A DNA stretch of 21,607 bases from NCBI GenBank assembly GCA_965649105.1, contig CBFGJP010000046.1, positions 1-21,607 on the forward strand, read 5' to 3'. The first letter of the stretch is position 1, and each line of letters starts with the position of its first letter. This stretch comes from JAOAFX01 sp965649105. GTDB lineage: Bacteria > Hydrothermota > Tepidihabitantia > SM23-42 > JAOAFX01. Of the stretch, positions 1 to 7,171 are shown in pieces. A program made the translations under genes and the position numbers. Below the pieces are notes generated by a model that worked only from the letters and a program-made list of their open reading frames with translations, did not search any database and was not told the DNA's origin.

Positions 1-638
1 TTAATGAAGGTCCGAAACATAAGGTTTGGGTTGATACATTCTATCTTGATAAATATGAAGTGACGAATAAAAAATATATGGAATTTGTAAAGGCAACCGG
101 ACATCCAAAACCCCCTTTTATTAAAGACTCAAGTTTCAATGCACCTGACCAGCCAGTTGTGGGCATAAATTATTTTGATGCCCTGTGTTATGCAAAATGG
201 GCAGGTAAAAGATTGCCCACCGAAGCAGAATGGGAATATGCAGCAAGGGCAGGACTTGTTGATAAAGAATTTCCCTGGGGTGATGATACGCCATTTAGAA
301 AATGCAATTTTGCACCCAATGGAGATCTTGAGGCGGATGGTTATAAATATACTGCCCCCGTGGGCAGATTCAAACCTAACAATTTTGGGCTATATGATAT
401 GGCAGGTAATGTCTGGGAATGGTGCTCGGATTTTTATGACACAAATTATTATAAAATAAGTCCGCAAAAGAATCCATCTGGACCTGATTCAGGTTATATG
501 AGGGTTGTACGGGGTGGTTCATGGCTGAGTTTGAATCCCAAACACTTAAGATGTTCGGCAAGGATGGGGTTGAAACCTTTTGTCCAGGACCGCTATTATG
601 GGTTCCGTTGTGCAATGGATGTAAAAAGGGAAGATTAA
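1..638 (+). CDS. FGE-sulfatase (SUMF1-like) domain protein, 5' end outside window
   Basis: The reading frame is open from the window edge (first full codon at base 3) to the TAA at 636-638, so the N-terminus is missing. A GTG at 60 is internal, because conserved sequence (HKVWVDTFYLDKYEVTNKKY) continues upstream of it. Formylglycine-generating-enzyme fold signatures are clear: the KRLPTEAEWEYAARAG block, the DMAGNVWEWCSDFYD block, RVVRGGSW and the terminal YGFRCAMD. True FGE enzymes oxidise a sulfatase cysteine using a cysteine pair shortly after the GGS motif. Here that stretch reads GGSWLSLNPKHLRCSAR and lacks the pair, so the protein probably keeps the fold but not the FGly-generating chemistry. 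Such proteins are often secreted or ligand-binding; the specific role is unknown. The next gene has its own promoter. Confidence 0.85.
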   Translation, partial: NEGPKHKVWVDTFYLDKYEVTNKKYMEFVKATGHPKPPFIKDSSFNAPDQPVVGINYFDALCYAKWAGKRLPTEAEWEYAARAGLVDKEFPWGDDTPFRKCNFAPNGDLEADGYKYTAPVGRFKPNNFGLYDMAGNVWEWCSDFYDTNYYKISPQKNPSGPDSGYMRVVRGGSWLSLNPKHLRCSARMGLKPFVQDRYYGFRCAMDVKRED

Positions 639-648
639 AAATTAAGTA

Positions 649-676
649 TTGACATATCTCAAATTTTGAATATAAT
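649..676 (+). promoter_or_regulatory. Sigma-70-type promoter for the lipoprotein gene
   Basis: A perfect -35 TTGACA (649-654), a 16-bp spacer and a perfect -10 TATAAT (671-676) lie 11 bp after the stop codon of the FGE-like gene. The expected transcription start is near 682-683, giving a very short leader before ATG 696 that just contains the Shine-Dalgarno sequence. Confidence 0.85.
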
Positions 677-695
677 TGATGTGAAAGGAGAAATA

Positions 696-1298
696 ATGAA
701 AAAGTTAATTGTGTTGCTTCCTTTTGTTTTCTTTTTAGTAAGCTGTGGTGGTGGTGAGAAGGATTACTGGCCACTAAATACGGGCAATGTCTGGGAATAC
801 AAGATGGTAACGACTGTAACAGCACCTGATACTACTATCACGATGACCGACACAATGAAGACAGAAGTGACAAACAAGACTACGCTCAATAATAATACAG
901 AGGTCTATGAAGTCATAACAACCTCCAGGACATTTGCTGATACCTCTTACCAGCAGAAGACTGATGACTATATATTCTCTTACGAAAATAAAGCCGATAC
1001 AGAGCCCGATACTATAATCGCGCTACCGTTAGAGGAAAACAAATCATGGAACATTCACAAAGACTCTTCTTATACTGAAACAATGAAAGTCTTGGGTAAA
1101 GAATCAGTCACTGTTCCGGCGGGCACATATGATGACTGTTGGAAAGGATTGGATATCTATACAGATGGAGTACGCACAGAGACCTCTTATGTCTGGATTG
1201 CACCGGATGTTGGCTGGGTAAAGATGACGATGACCGAAGCAGATACCAACTTCACGATGGAAACGAAGGTAGAGTTGATTAATGTCACGATAAAGTAA
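696..1298 (+). CDS. Predicted lipoprotein, unknown function
   Basis: A 200-residue protein with a signal peptide ending in a lipobox (MKKLIVLLPFVFFLVSC, Cys17), so it should be lipidated and membrane-anchored. The body starts DYWPLNTGNVWEY and contains VTVPAGTYDDCW and a late VWIAPDVGWVKM segment. This pattern (a 'level of NxWxY' start, then PAGTF/Y, then a VG-V-K strand) is common in secreted beta-rich lipoproteins of uncultured diderms, but I know no function for it. ATG 696 is preferred because AAAGGAG (684-690) sits at good spacing. An in-frame GTG at 681 lies four bases after the -10 box and could in principle be used as a leaderless start, adding five residues before the signal peptide. 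The gene is monocistronic, between its own promoter and a terminator. Confidence 0.8.
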   Translation: MKKLIVLLPFVFFLVSCGGGEKDYWPLNTGNVWEYKMVTTVTAPDTTITMTDTMKTEVTNKTTLNNNTEVYEVITTSRTFADTSYQQKTDDYIFSYENKADTEPDTIIALPLEENKSWNIHKDSSYTETMKVLGKESVTVPAGTYDDCWKGLDIYTDGVRTETSYVWIAPDVGWVKMTMTEADTNFTMETKVELINVTIK

Positions 1299-1313
1299 AA
1301 AATAAAAAGAAAT

Positions 1314-1340
1314 AAAAGGGCTGGCAGAGCCAGCCCTTTT
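1314..1340. terminator. Bidirectional intrinsic terminator
   Basis: A perfect hairpin has arms AAAAGGGCTGGC (1314-1325) and GCCAGCCCTTTT (1329-1340), a 3-nt loop and flanking A- and T-runs. It lies between the convergent ends of the lipoprotein gene (stop 1298) and rarA (stop begins 1341), and the T-tracts on both strands suit termination of both transcripts. Confidence 0.92.
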
Positions 1341-2552
1341 TTATTTCTTTTCTTTCAAATATTTTCTCCCTTTTAAACTCTCAGGCATATATTCCTGCTC
1401 CACCTTTGCATCCGGATAATTATGCGGATATTTATATCCCTTGCCATAACCGAGGTCCTTCATTAAAGGGGTCGGCGCATTTCTGATATGCATCGGCACT
1501 GGCTCGGCAAGTGTGTTTAACGCATCGTCTTTAGCCGCTGAATATGCAAGGAATAATTCATTGCTCTTCTTTGCCCTAGCAAGATAGACCACACATTGGG
1601 CGAGTGCGAGGTCCCCCTCAGGTCGACCAATGAAATCTATTGCTTCTTTTGCTGCGTTTGCAATAACGAGTGCCATCGGATCGGCAAGTCCAATATCTTC
1701 TACTGCAAAGCGGACAAGGCGACGGGCAATATATAATGGGTCTTCACCCGCCTCCAGCATCCGGGCAAGCCAGTATAATGATGCATCGGGGTCAGAACCC
1801 CTCAATGATTTGTGTAATGCCGAAATCAGGTTATAATGCTCTTCACCCGCCTTATCATATCTCAATGCCTTTTTTTGCACAATCTCTTCTGCAAGCTTTA
1901 AGTCAATTTTATTTTCTTTTGCGGAGAAGGCACATAATTCAAGCGCATTCAAAGCAACCCTTGCGTCGCCATCAGAGATATTGGCAATAAAATTCAATGC
2001 CTCCTCAGTGATTTCATATTTATTACCAAGACCTTTGGGCGAGGTGAAAGCCCTTTTCAATATCTTTTTCATATCATCAAAAGAAAGGGGCTTGAGCATA
2101 TAAACCTTCACCCTTGATAAAAGGCTTGAATTCAATTCAAAAGATGGATTCTCGGTCGTAGCGCCGATTAAGATGATCGTTCCCTCTTCAAGATAAGGCA
2201 AAAATGCATCCTGCTGTGCCTTATTGAATCTATGAATTTCGTCGATAAATATTATCGTATCACGATTGAATAAACTCTTTTTCTTTTGAACCTCTTCCAT
2301 AAATTTCTTTATCTCAACAATTCCACTTGTGGCGGCGGAAAAAGAGACAAAATCTGCCGAGAATTTTTTGGCGAAGAGCCGGGCGATCGTTGTCTTCCCA
2401 CTGCCCGGTGGCCCAAATAGAACCATTGAAAATAACCTTCCCTGTTCAATCTGCCTTCTTATCGGGCCTTCGGGTCCCAAAAGATGCTCCTGTCCAAGAA
2501 TTTGGTCAAAGTCTTCGGGCCTAATCCGATCGGCAAGGGGTGTTTTATCCAT
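1341..2552 (-). CDS. rarA: Replication-associated recombination protein A (MgsA/RarA AAA+ ATPase)
   Basis: A 403-residue AAA+ ATPase of the RarA/MgsA/WRNIP1 family, which acts at stalled replication forks and is related to clamp-loader subunits. Walker A GPPGSGKT is at residues 47-54. Walker B is IIFIDEIHRF with D104-E105, followed by the family signature NKAQQDAFLPYLEEG and sensor 1 LIGATTENPSF (about 128-137). The C-terminal half contains the SDGDARVALNALE sensor-2 region, the family-typical LRGSDPDASLYWLARMLEAGEDP segment and the terminal YGKGYKYPHN motif. The length is slightly short of E. coli RarA (about 447). ATG 2552 lies inside the last codons of cdsA (8-nt overlap) with no Shine-Dalgarno, which points to translational coupling as the last gene of uppS-cdsA-rarA. 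Confidence 0.95.
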   Translation of the reverse strand: MDKTPLADRIRPEDFDQILGQEHLLGPEGPIRRQIEQGRLFSMVLFGPPGSGKTTIARLFAKKFSADFVSFSAATSGIVEIKKFMEEVQKKKSLFNRDTIIFIDEIHRFNKAQQDAFLPYLEEGTIILIGATTENPSFELNSSLLSRVKVYMLKPLSFDDMKKILKRAFTSPKGLGNKYEITEEALNFIANISDGDARVALNALELCAFSAKENKIDLKLAEEIVQKKALRYDKAGEEHYNLISALHKSLRGSDPDASLYWLARMLEAGEDPLYIARRLVRFAVEDIGLADPMALVIANAAKEAIDFIGRPEGDLALAQCVVYLARAKKSNELFLAYSAAKDDALNTLAEPVPMHIRNAPTPLMKDLGYGKGYKYPHNYPDAKVEQEYMPESLKGRKYLKEKK

Positions 2553-3351
2553 GGGTTATAAAATAAAGATAAAAAAATGGGATATTAAAAATCAATGAAT
2601 CAAGGCGATCTAAAAATCCACCATGTCCGGGAAAGACATTTGATGCATCCTTTAAACCAACCTCCCGTTTCATACCGGACTCAAAGAGGTCTCCAACCGT
2701 TCCCAATATTCCTATTCCCAGTGTAATCCAGAGAGCATCAAATAAATTGAAATTCCCTGCCCATAATGAATTCAACCAAACAGTAAAAGGAAAGGTAAGA
2801 AAGAATGCAGCAAATGTCCCTTCAATTGATTTCTTCGGACTCAATTTCTCGGCAAGTCTGTGTTTACCCCAGATTGAACCTACAATATAGGCAAATGTAT
2901 CATATATCCAGGTAAGGACAAGGGGAAGAAGACTGATATAAAATCCATATTTTCTTAAAAGTATTATGGTTGAAGGCAGTAGTGAAATATAAAAAACGCC
3001 AAAGAAATTAGCACAGATTTCCGCAAGAAAGTTTGGTTTACGCCGACTGCCGGGGAAACGCATCACCGACAAAAGGACGATGAAAAAGAAGAGGACAAAT
3101 CCAGGAAGGAGTAGGGGTATCTCAAAATAAAACAAAAAAGGGATTGCGTAACCAGGAAAAAGGACGGCAAGCGTATGGGGATAGATATCCTTGCGATGCC
3201 AGAATCTGAAATATTCATTCGTTGCAAAAGTAATGAAAAATAAAAGTAACAAAGGAAGCAGGATGTTATCAATCCACAGGGTCACAACGACTATAGCAAC
3301 CAGAAAAAAACCCGTCTTTGTTCTTTTCAATATATCATTAAACTGCGCCAA
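2545..3351 (-). CDS. cdsA: Phosphatidate cytidylyltransferase (CDP-diglyceride synthase)
   Basis: A 268-residue polytopic membrane protein that makes CDP-diacylglycerol from phosphatidate and CTP, the branch point of phospholipid synthesis. Hydrophobic segments fill most of the chain (first at about residues 14-40). The C-terminal CDP-alcohol signature is clear: GDLFESGMKREVGLKDAS followed by FPGHGGFLDRLDS. The start is a TTG (3351) overlapping the end of uppS by 14 nt, supported by GGGAG eight bases upstream; a second in-frame TTG at 3330 is less likely. It is the middle gene of uppS-cdsA-rarA. uppS next to cdsA is a very widely conserved pair linking undecaprenyl carrier and phospholipid synthesis. 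Confidence 0.93.
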   Translation of the reverse strand: MAQFNDILKRTKTGFFLVAIVVVTLWIDNILLPLLLLFFITFATNEYFRFWHRKDIYPHTLAVLFPGYAIPFLFYFEIPLLLPGFVLFFFIVLLSVMRFPGSRRKPNFLAEICANFFGVFYISLLPSTIILLRKYGFYISLLPLVLTWIYDTFAYIVGSIWGKHRLAEKLSPKKSIEGTFAAFFLTFPFTVWLNSLWAGNFNLFDALWITLGIGILGTVGDLFESGMKREVGLKDASNVFPGHGGFLDRLDSLIFNIPFFYLYFITHG

Positions 3352-4042
3352 ACAAACGCTCCCGGTTTTTAAAATCTTCTATCGCCTTTAAAAATTCTCT
3401 TTTTCTGAAATCGGGCCAGAGGGTCTTTGTAAAATAGATCTCTGCATAGGCAATCTGGTATAAAAGGAAATTAGAAATTCTTTCCCGCCGCTCCGCACCA
3501 GTGCGGATCAATAAATCAGGTGGGGGAATTGTAGGATCATAAAGATACTGTGCAAATTTTTCTTCATTCAGTTCATCAAGGTTAATCCGTTTTTCCCGAT
3601 CTTCCAGAATAATCTTCTTTACCGCATCAACAATCTCACTCTGTCCACCATAATTGAGACAGAGGGTCAAAATCAATTCATCATTGTCCTTTGTTAGATT
3701 TAACGCCTCATCAAGCGCCTTCCTTGCGTTGGGATATAAAGCATCCAGTCTTCCAATTGCATTTATCCGCACCTTATTTTTATTCAAATTGGGGGTCTCT
3801 TTAACAATCATTTCTTCAAGCATATTCATCAGGGTTCGAACTTCATCAGTTGGTCTTTTCCAATTTTCCGTAGAAAAGGTATAGAGGGTGAGATATTTTA
3901 TTTTAAGCTCTCTCGTTGTTTTAACTATGACCCGGACCGATTCCACTCCCTCTCTATGACCAATAACTCTGGGTAATCCTCTTTTCCTTGCCCATCGGCC
4001 ATTTCCATCCATAATTATTGCAATATGCCTGATCTCTTGCAC
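3338..4042 (-). CDS. uppS: Isoprenyl transferase (undecaprenyl diphosphate synthase)
   Basis: A 234-residue cis-prenyltransferase that condenses isopentenyl diphosphates into the C55 lipid carrier for cell-wall and surface-polysaccharide precursors. The signature HIAIIMDGNGRWARKRGLPR is at residues 6-25, with catalytic Asp12, followed by GHREG. The second substrate-binding region PDLLIRTGAERRERISNF and the LLYQIAYAEIYF segment are present, although the first of these reads RTGAERRER rather than the usual RTSGEQR. The start is GTG 4042, exactly five bases after a TATAAT box, so the mRNA is predicted to be leaderless. An ATG two bases upstream (4044) is out of frame. It is the first gene of uppS-cdsA-rarA and divergent from the J-domain gene. 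Confidence 0.94.
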   Translation of the reverse strand: MQEIRHIAIIMDGNGRWARKRGLPRVIGHREGVESVRVIVKTTRELKIKYLTLYTFSTENWKRPTDEVRTLMNMLEEMIVKETPNLNKNKVRINAIGRLDALYPNARKALDEALNLTKDNDELILTLCLNYGGQSEIVDAVKKIILEDREKRINLDELNEEKFAQYLYDPTIPPPDLLIRTGAERRERISNFLLYQIAYAEIYFTKTLWPDFRKREFLKAIEDFKNRERLFGAV

Positions 4043-4047
4043 ATTGA

Positions 4048-4075
4048 ATTATATAGTAAATATAACCTTTGTCAA
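4048..4075 (-). promoter_or_regulatory. Promoter of uppS operon, leaderless geometry
   Basis: On the minus strand TTGACA (4075-4070), a 16-bp spacer and TATAAT (4053-4048) are followed by five bases and the GTG start of uppS. The transcription start should fall on or next to the start codon, and there is no Shine-Dalgarno. Its -35 box is 21 bp from the -35 box of the divergent promoter at 4097-4124. Confidence 0.88.
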
Positions 4076-4096
4076 TAAACCCATTTAATCGACAGC

Positions 4097-4124
4097 TTGA
4101 CAATTAATTTGCTATGAATATAAT
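4097..4124 (+). promoter_or_regulatory. Promoter of J-domain/lpxB operon
   Basis: TTGACA (4097-4102), a 16-bp spacer and TATAAT (4119-4124). The predicted start near 4131 leaves a leader of about 13 nt before ATG 4144. A weak GGGA (4130-4133) would lie at the extreme 5' end of the mRNA. An in-frame TAG directly precedes the ATG, so no longer start is possible. Confidence 0.85.
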
Positions 4125-4143
4125 ATTCTGGGATTTAAATTAG

Positions 4144-4785
4144 ATGGAAAATTATTATAGTATTCTTGGGGTGACCGCAACGGCAACACAGGCAGAGATA
4201 AAAAATGCCTATATGAAGCTTGCACGACAATACCATCCAGACCGGTTTACTGACGAACAAGAAAAACGCAAAGCAAACGCACTATTTGCCAAGATTACTG
4301 CTGCTTATCGTGTTCTCTCTGATGAAAAATTGAGGGCAGATTACGATAAATCACTGGAAAAGGGTGTAAAAAATCAGGATCAGGTCCAGGAAACCCAGGC
4401 TAAAAATGCATTCACAAGGGCAATTGAATTTTTGAAAAATAATGACCCGTGGCGTGCGGTAAATTTATTACGCATCGCCTGCCGATATGACCCTCAACCA
4501 ATCTATCTATCATATCTTGGTCTTGCACTCGTGTATACACGACAATACCAGAAGGAAGGTTTTGAAAAATTACAGGAGGCAATAAAACGACTGATGTTCA
4601 ATCCGGTTGTTTATGTAAATATGGGACTGGCTTATGAATTTACGGGGAATAAAGAGCAAGCATTAAAATACTATTACGAGGCATTGAACTGGGATGGAAA
4701 TAACCCTGCGGCAAAAAAAGGAATTGAACGACTCCAGCCGAAAAATACTGGTTTCTTCTCAAGGTTGTTTGGAGGGAAAAAGTGA
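4144..4785 (+). CDS. J-domain protein with TPR-like C-terminus
   Basis: A 213-residue protein. Residues 3-70 are a J-domain (YYSILGVTATATQAEIKNAY) with the Hsp70-stimulating HPD motif at residues 31-33 and the closing helix VLSDEKLRADYDK. It lacks the Gly/Phe and zinc-finger regions of DnaJ itself, so it is a specialised co-chaperone. Residues from about 95 to 205 look like tetratricopeptide repeats (AIEFLKNNDPWRAVNLLRIACRYDP; VYVNMGLAYEFTGNKEQALKYYYEAL), suggesting that it recruits DnaK to a bound partner. It heads an operon with two small proteins and lpxB. GGAGGG near its 3' end serves the next gene. Confidence 0.88.
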   Translation: MENYYSILGVTATATQAEIKNAYMKLARQYHPDRFTDEQEKRKANALFAKITAAYRVLSDEKLRADYDKSLEKGVKNQDQVQETQAKNAFTRAIEFLKNNDPWRAVNLLRIACRYDPQPIYLSYLGLALVYTRQYQKEGFEKLQEAIKRLMFNPVVYVNMGLAYEFTGNKEQALKYYYEALNWDGNNPAAKKGIERLQPKNTGFFSRLFGGKK

Positions 4786-5024
4786 AAAAAACGACAATCC
4801 TCGAAATGCTTGAAGATTTATGCAGAAATTTATCAATCATTGTAAAATATGATCGATTTTTTGGTAAAGGTGGATACTGCCGGGTCCGACAAAAATCATT
4901 TTTTATAATAAATGAAAGCCTTTCAAATGCAACAAAAGAAGAAATCTTTATCCGGGAATTGAAACATTTAAATTTCGACCCAGAATTAATACCGCCCAAA
5001 TTAAAGGAAATTTTTAATAAATGA
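4782..5024 (+). CDS. Small conserved-looking hypothetical protein (80 aa)
   Basis: I do not recognise this family. It is a soluble, basic 80-residue protein with a helical N-terminus (TTILEMLEDLCRNLSIIV), a central KYDRFFGKGGYCRVRQKSFFIINESL segment that reads like beta-strands with a Gly-rich turn, and a C-terminal helix. It has no signal peptide or transmembrane segment. The GTG start (4782) overlaps the TGA of the J-domain gene (GTGA) and is preceded by GGAGGG (4771-4776), so it is real and translationally coupled. The next gene again overlaps through ATGA at 5021-5024. Confidence 0.75.
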   Translation: MKKTTILEMLEDLCRNLSIIVKYDRFFGKGGYCRVRQKSFFIINESLSNATKEEIFIRELKHLNFDPELIPPKLKEIFNK

Positions 5025-5242
5025 AGTTTACTATTATCATTATTTGCCTGGCTTTATTCTTCTGGCTTGTAAATCTAAAGATTTTCTTATTAACAAGAGA
5101 TTGGCCCATTATTCTGATCTTTTTCGGCATTGTTAATCTTTTTTTATTTACAAAATATTCAAAGAAAAAAGTGATAGAAGATTTAGAAAAAGGCAAAATA
5201 ACACCTGAAGAGGCATTAAAGAGATTGGAGCGATTAAGTTAG
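5021..5242 (+). CDS. Small membrane protein with SHOCT-like C-terminus (73 aa)
   Basis: A 73-residue protein with two hydrophobic helices (about residues 2-24 and 28-45: FTIIIICLALFFWLVNLKIF and WPIILIFFGIVNLFLFT), then a short charged tail, IEDLEKGKITPEEALKRLERL. The tail resembles SHOCT-type oligomerisation/targeting tails (L-x-G-x-I-T-x-E-E-A-x-x-R-L). ATG 5021 overlaps the stop of the 80-aa gene (ATGA), and an AAAGGAA lies about a dozen bases upstream. Function is unknown. The start of lpxB lies at or around its stop codon (5240-5242), and the operon context suggests an envelope-related role (inference). Confidence 0.72.
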   Translation: MKFTIIIICLALFFWLVNLKIFLLTRDWPIILIFFGIVNLFLFTKYSKKKVIEDLEKGKITPEEALKRLERLS

Positions 5243-6273
5243 TTAAACAAATTTCTTCCATAATTACTCCTCAACATTCTGTTTTTATCTGCGCTGGTGA
5301 ACCATCTGGTGATTTATATGCCAATCTCTTTGTTAAATCTCATTTAAGATACAACAAAAATATATTTGCGGTTGGTGGGGAAAATCTAAAAAAGGCAAAT
5401 ATTCATCTATTTTATGATTATAAAAATTTGAAAACATTTGGTTTTACATCAGGAATTCTTGCATTTATAAAAAATTATTCAATGTATAGAAAAATCGGGC
5501 GGGCTATTTTCAAAACGAAGCCAGCTATTTTTATTGCGGTTGCATATCCTGGAATCAACCTATTATTATGCCGATATGCAAAAAGACTTGGCATTAAGGT
5601 AATTTATCTTTTACCCCCCCAGATCTGGGCATGGGGAGAATTTAGAAAACATTTTATCAAGAAATGGGTTGACCTTGTTATAAGTGTATTGCCATTTGAA
5701 TATCGTTTTTATATTTGCCAGAAAATACCAACATTATATTGGAAGAATCCATTATTTGATGAATTAAAAAAATATAAAAAAAATTTTCCTGCTAACTGCA
5801 TTGGGTTTATGCCGGGTTCAAGGATGTCTGAGATAAAAAGAAATATGCCAGTAATTATTGAATTGATAAAAAAATGTGAGAAATTACAAAAGTTTGAATT
5901 TATATTTATCATACATCCCGATTTAGCAGGGACAGAATTATTGAATAAATTGATTCCGAAAAAGTGCAAAAATACAATTAAAATAGCCATCGCTGATCGA
6001 TATGAAAAGATGGCAAACTGCGACCTTATTATTACCTGTTCGGGCACCGCCTCCTTAGAAACAATGATTATGAATGTTCCGCAGATTTTCTTTAATAGAC
6101 CCGGATTTTTTGATTATCATTTTTTCCGGTATTTTCTGAGAATAAAAGAATATAATCTTACCAATTTATATTATGGAAAAAATATCATCCCGAGTTTTGT
6201 TTCAAGAAATAAAAAGAAACTTGTAAAATTGATCTTGTCTGAATTATATAAATTTTGGTCAGGTACTGCATGA
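5233..6273 (+). CDS. lpxB: Lipid-A-disaccharide synthase, non-canonical start
   Basis: A GT-B glycosyltransferase that joins UDP-diacylglucosamine and lipid X to form the lipid A disaccharide at the inner membrane. The frame carries the LpxB N-terminus (VFICAGEPSGDLYANL, from 5281), an AVGGENLKKA segment, the VAYPGINLLL and LLPPQIWAWGEFR blocks, FMPGSRMSEIKRNMP and the donor-site CSGTASLET. The frame is open from 5209, yet between 5209 and 5427 there is no ATG, GTG or TTG. The first such codon (TTG 5428) would remove GEPSGD and the VGG motif. Initiation is therefore probably at an AUU (5233, 5251 or 5263) or AUA (5260), or by coupling or frameshifting from the 73-aa gene. The start given (ATT 5233, about 346 aa) is provisional. 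Family members are usually about 380 aa. Confidence 0.85.
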   Translation: MKLVKQISSIITPQHSVFICAGEPSGDLYANLFVKSHLRYNKNIFAVGGENLKKANIHLFYDYKNLKTFGFTSGILAFIKNYSMYRKIGRAIFKTKPAIFIAVAYPGINLLLCRYAKRLGIKVIYLLPPQIWAWGEFRKHFIKKWVDLVISVLPFEYRFYICQKIPTLYWKNPLFDELKKYKKNFPANCIGFMPGSRMSEIKRNMPVIIELIKKCEKLQKFEFIFIIHPDLAGTELLNKLIPKKCKNTIKIAIADRYEKMANCDLIITCSGTASLETMIMNVPQIFFNRPGFFDYHFFRYFLRIKEYNLTNLYYGKNIIPSFVSRNKKKLVKLILSELYKFWSGTA

Positions 6274-6289
6274 TTTTCCTATCAAATTG

Positions 6290-6317
6290 TTGACTTAATT
6301 GGATTTTCTTATATAAT
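6290..6317 (+). promoter_or_regulatory. Promoter of the epimerase/radical SAM/GT operon, leaderless geometry
   Basis: TTGACT (6290-6295), a 16-bp spacer, TATAAT (6312-6317), then five bases and ATG 6323. It lies just after the lpxB stop codon. No Shine-Dalgarno is possible within the predicted transcript. Confidence 0.88.
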
Positions 6318-6322
6318 TAATT

Positions 6323-7171
6323 ATGGATATTGAAAATCTGGTCACCGGACATGCAGGCATTGGTGAATTGTTAACATCGGAACTAATAAAGCGTGGGGAA
6401 ACTGTTTACACTGTCTTTCCTAGCCCGAAGGAAGTTCCGATGTCTTTTCTGGGAAAGATTAATTTGAAATACGGGTTTGTTAAATTTGACCAGGAATTAA
6501 ACATTGAAAAGGGCTTACCCAGAAAAGTTAAAAATATATTCCACATTTATGAAACATATTCTGGTTCATTCACCAAAATTTTTATGGCAAATGTCACCAC
6601 GACACTGCTTTTGCTCGAATGGGCAAAAAAGGTGGGGGCGAGTAAATTTATTTTATTATCATCAGGTGAAATATATGGTTATGGTGAACATATCTTAGAA
6701 AATGCACCTTATAATCCCAGAAGTTTTTATGCCACGACTAAATTTCATGCTGAAACCCTTTCCCGATATTATAACAAAAATTTTGAAGTAAAAATCTTAA
6801 GGCTATTTTTTCCCTACGGTAAAAATCTCCAGCAGGGTTATATTCATAATCTCATTGAATCTCTTAAAAATACCGGAATAATTGAAACTGATTATGGAGC
6901 AATCTGCCCTACCCTTATTGATGATATTGTTGAACCTTTGATTAAACTCCGCGACCAAACCGGTAATAATGTTTACAATATCTGCGGATCATCAATACCT
7001 GTTTCTCAGTTGATCAAAGAAATTGAGTCGGTGATTGGCAAAACACCTAAAAAACTAAGTACCGGAAAAACAGCACTCTATGGCAATTGTGTAAAGGCAA
7101 AAGATGAATTGGGATTTAAAGAAACATCATTAAAAAATGGTTTGCAGATGTTAATCGGCGCGAATAAATGA
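6323..7171 (+). CDS. NAD-dependent epimerase/dehydratase (extended SDR)
   Basis: A 282-residue extended short-chain dehydrogenase/reductase of the type acting on nucleotide sugars. The N-terminal dinucleotide-binding motif is VTGHAGIGELL (TGxxGxG, about residues 8-18), beginning almost at the start codon as is usual. The catalytic SSGEIYG segment is followed by FYATTKFHAE with the YxxxK pair (Tyr at about 133). The PYG and ICPTLIDDIVEPLI regions also match epimerases. The chain is shorter than typical members (310-340). Substrate cannot be read from the sequence. ATG 6323 follows a -10 box by five bases (predicted leaderless). It is the first gene of a three-gene overlapping operon with a radical SAM enzyme and a glycosyltransferase. 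Confidence 0.88.
   Translation: MDIENLVTGHAGIGELLTSELIKRGETVYTVFPSPKEVPMSFLGKINLKYGFVKFDQELNIEKGLPRKVKNIFHIYETYSGSFTKIFMANVTTTLLLLEWAKKVGASKFILLSSGEIYGYGEHILENAPYNPRSFYATTKFHAETLSRYYNKNFEVKILRLFFPYGKNLQQGYIHNLIESLKNTGIIETDYGAICPTLIDDIVEPLIKLRDQTGNNVYNICGSSIPVSQLIKEIESVIGKTPKKLSTGKTALYGNCVKAKDELGFKETSLKNGLQMLIGANK

Noticed and set aside
376..825. 149-codon ORF on the minus strand across the FGE-like and lipoprotein genes
   Set aside because: Antisense shadow spanning two well-supported genes and a promoter, with low-complexity composition.
5428..6273. lpxB read from the TTG at 5428
   Set aside because: It would remove the conserved GEPSGD and VGG segments that are clearly coded upstream in the same frame.
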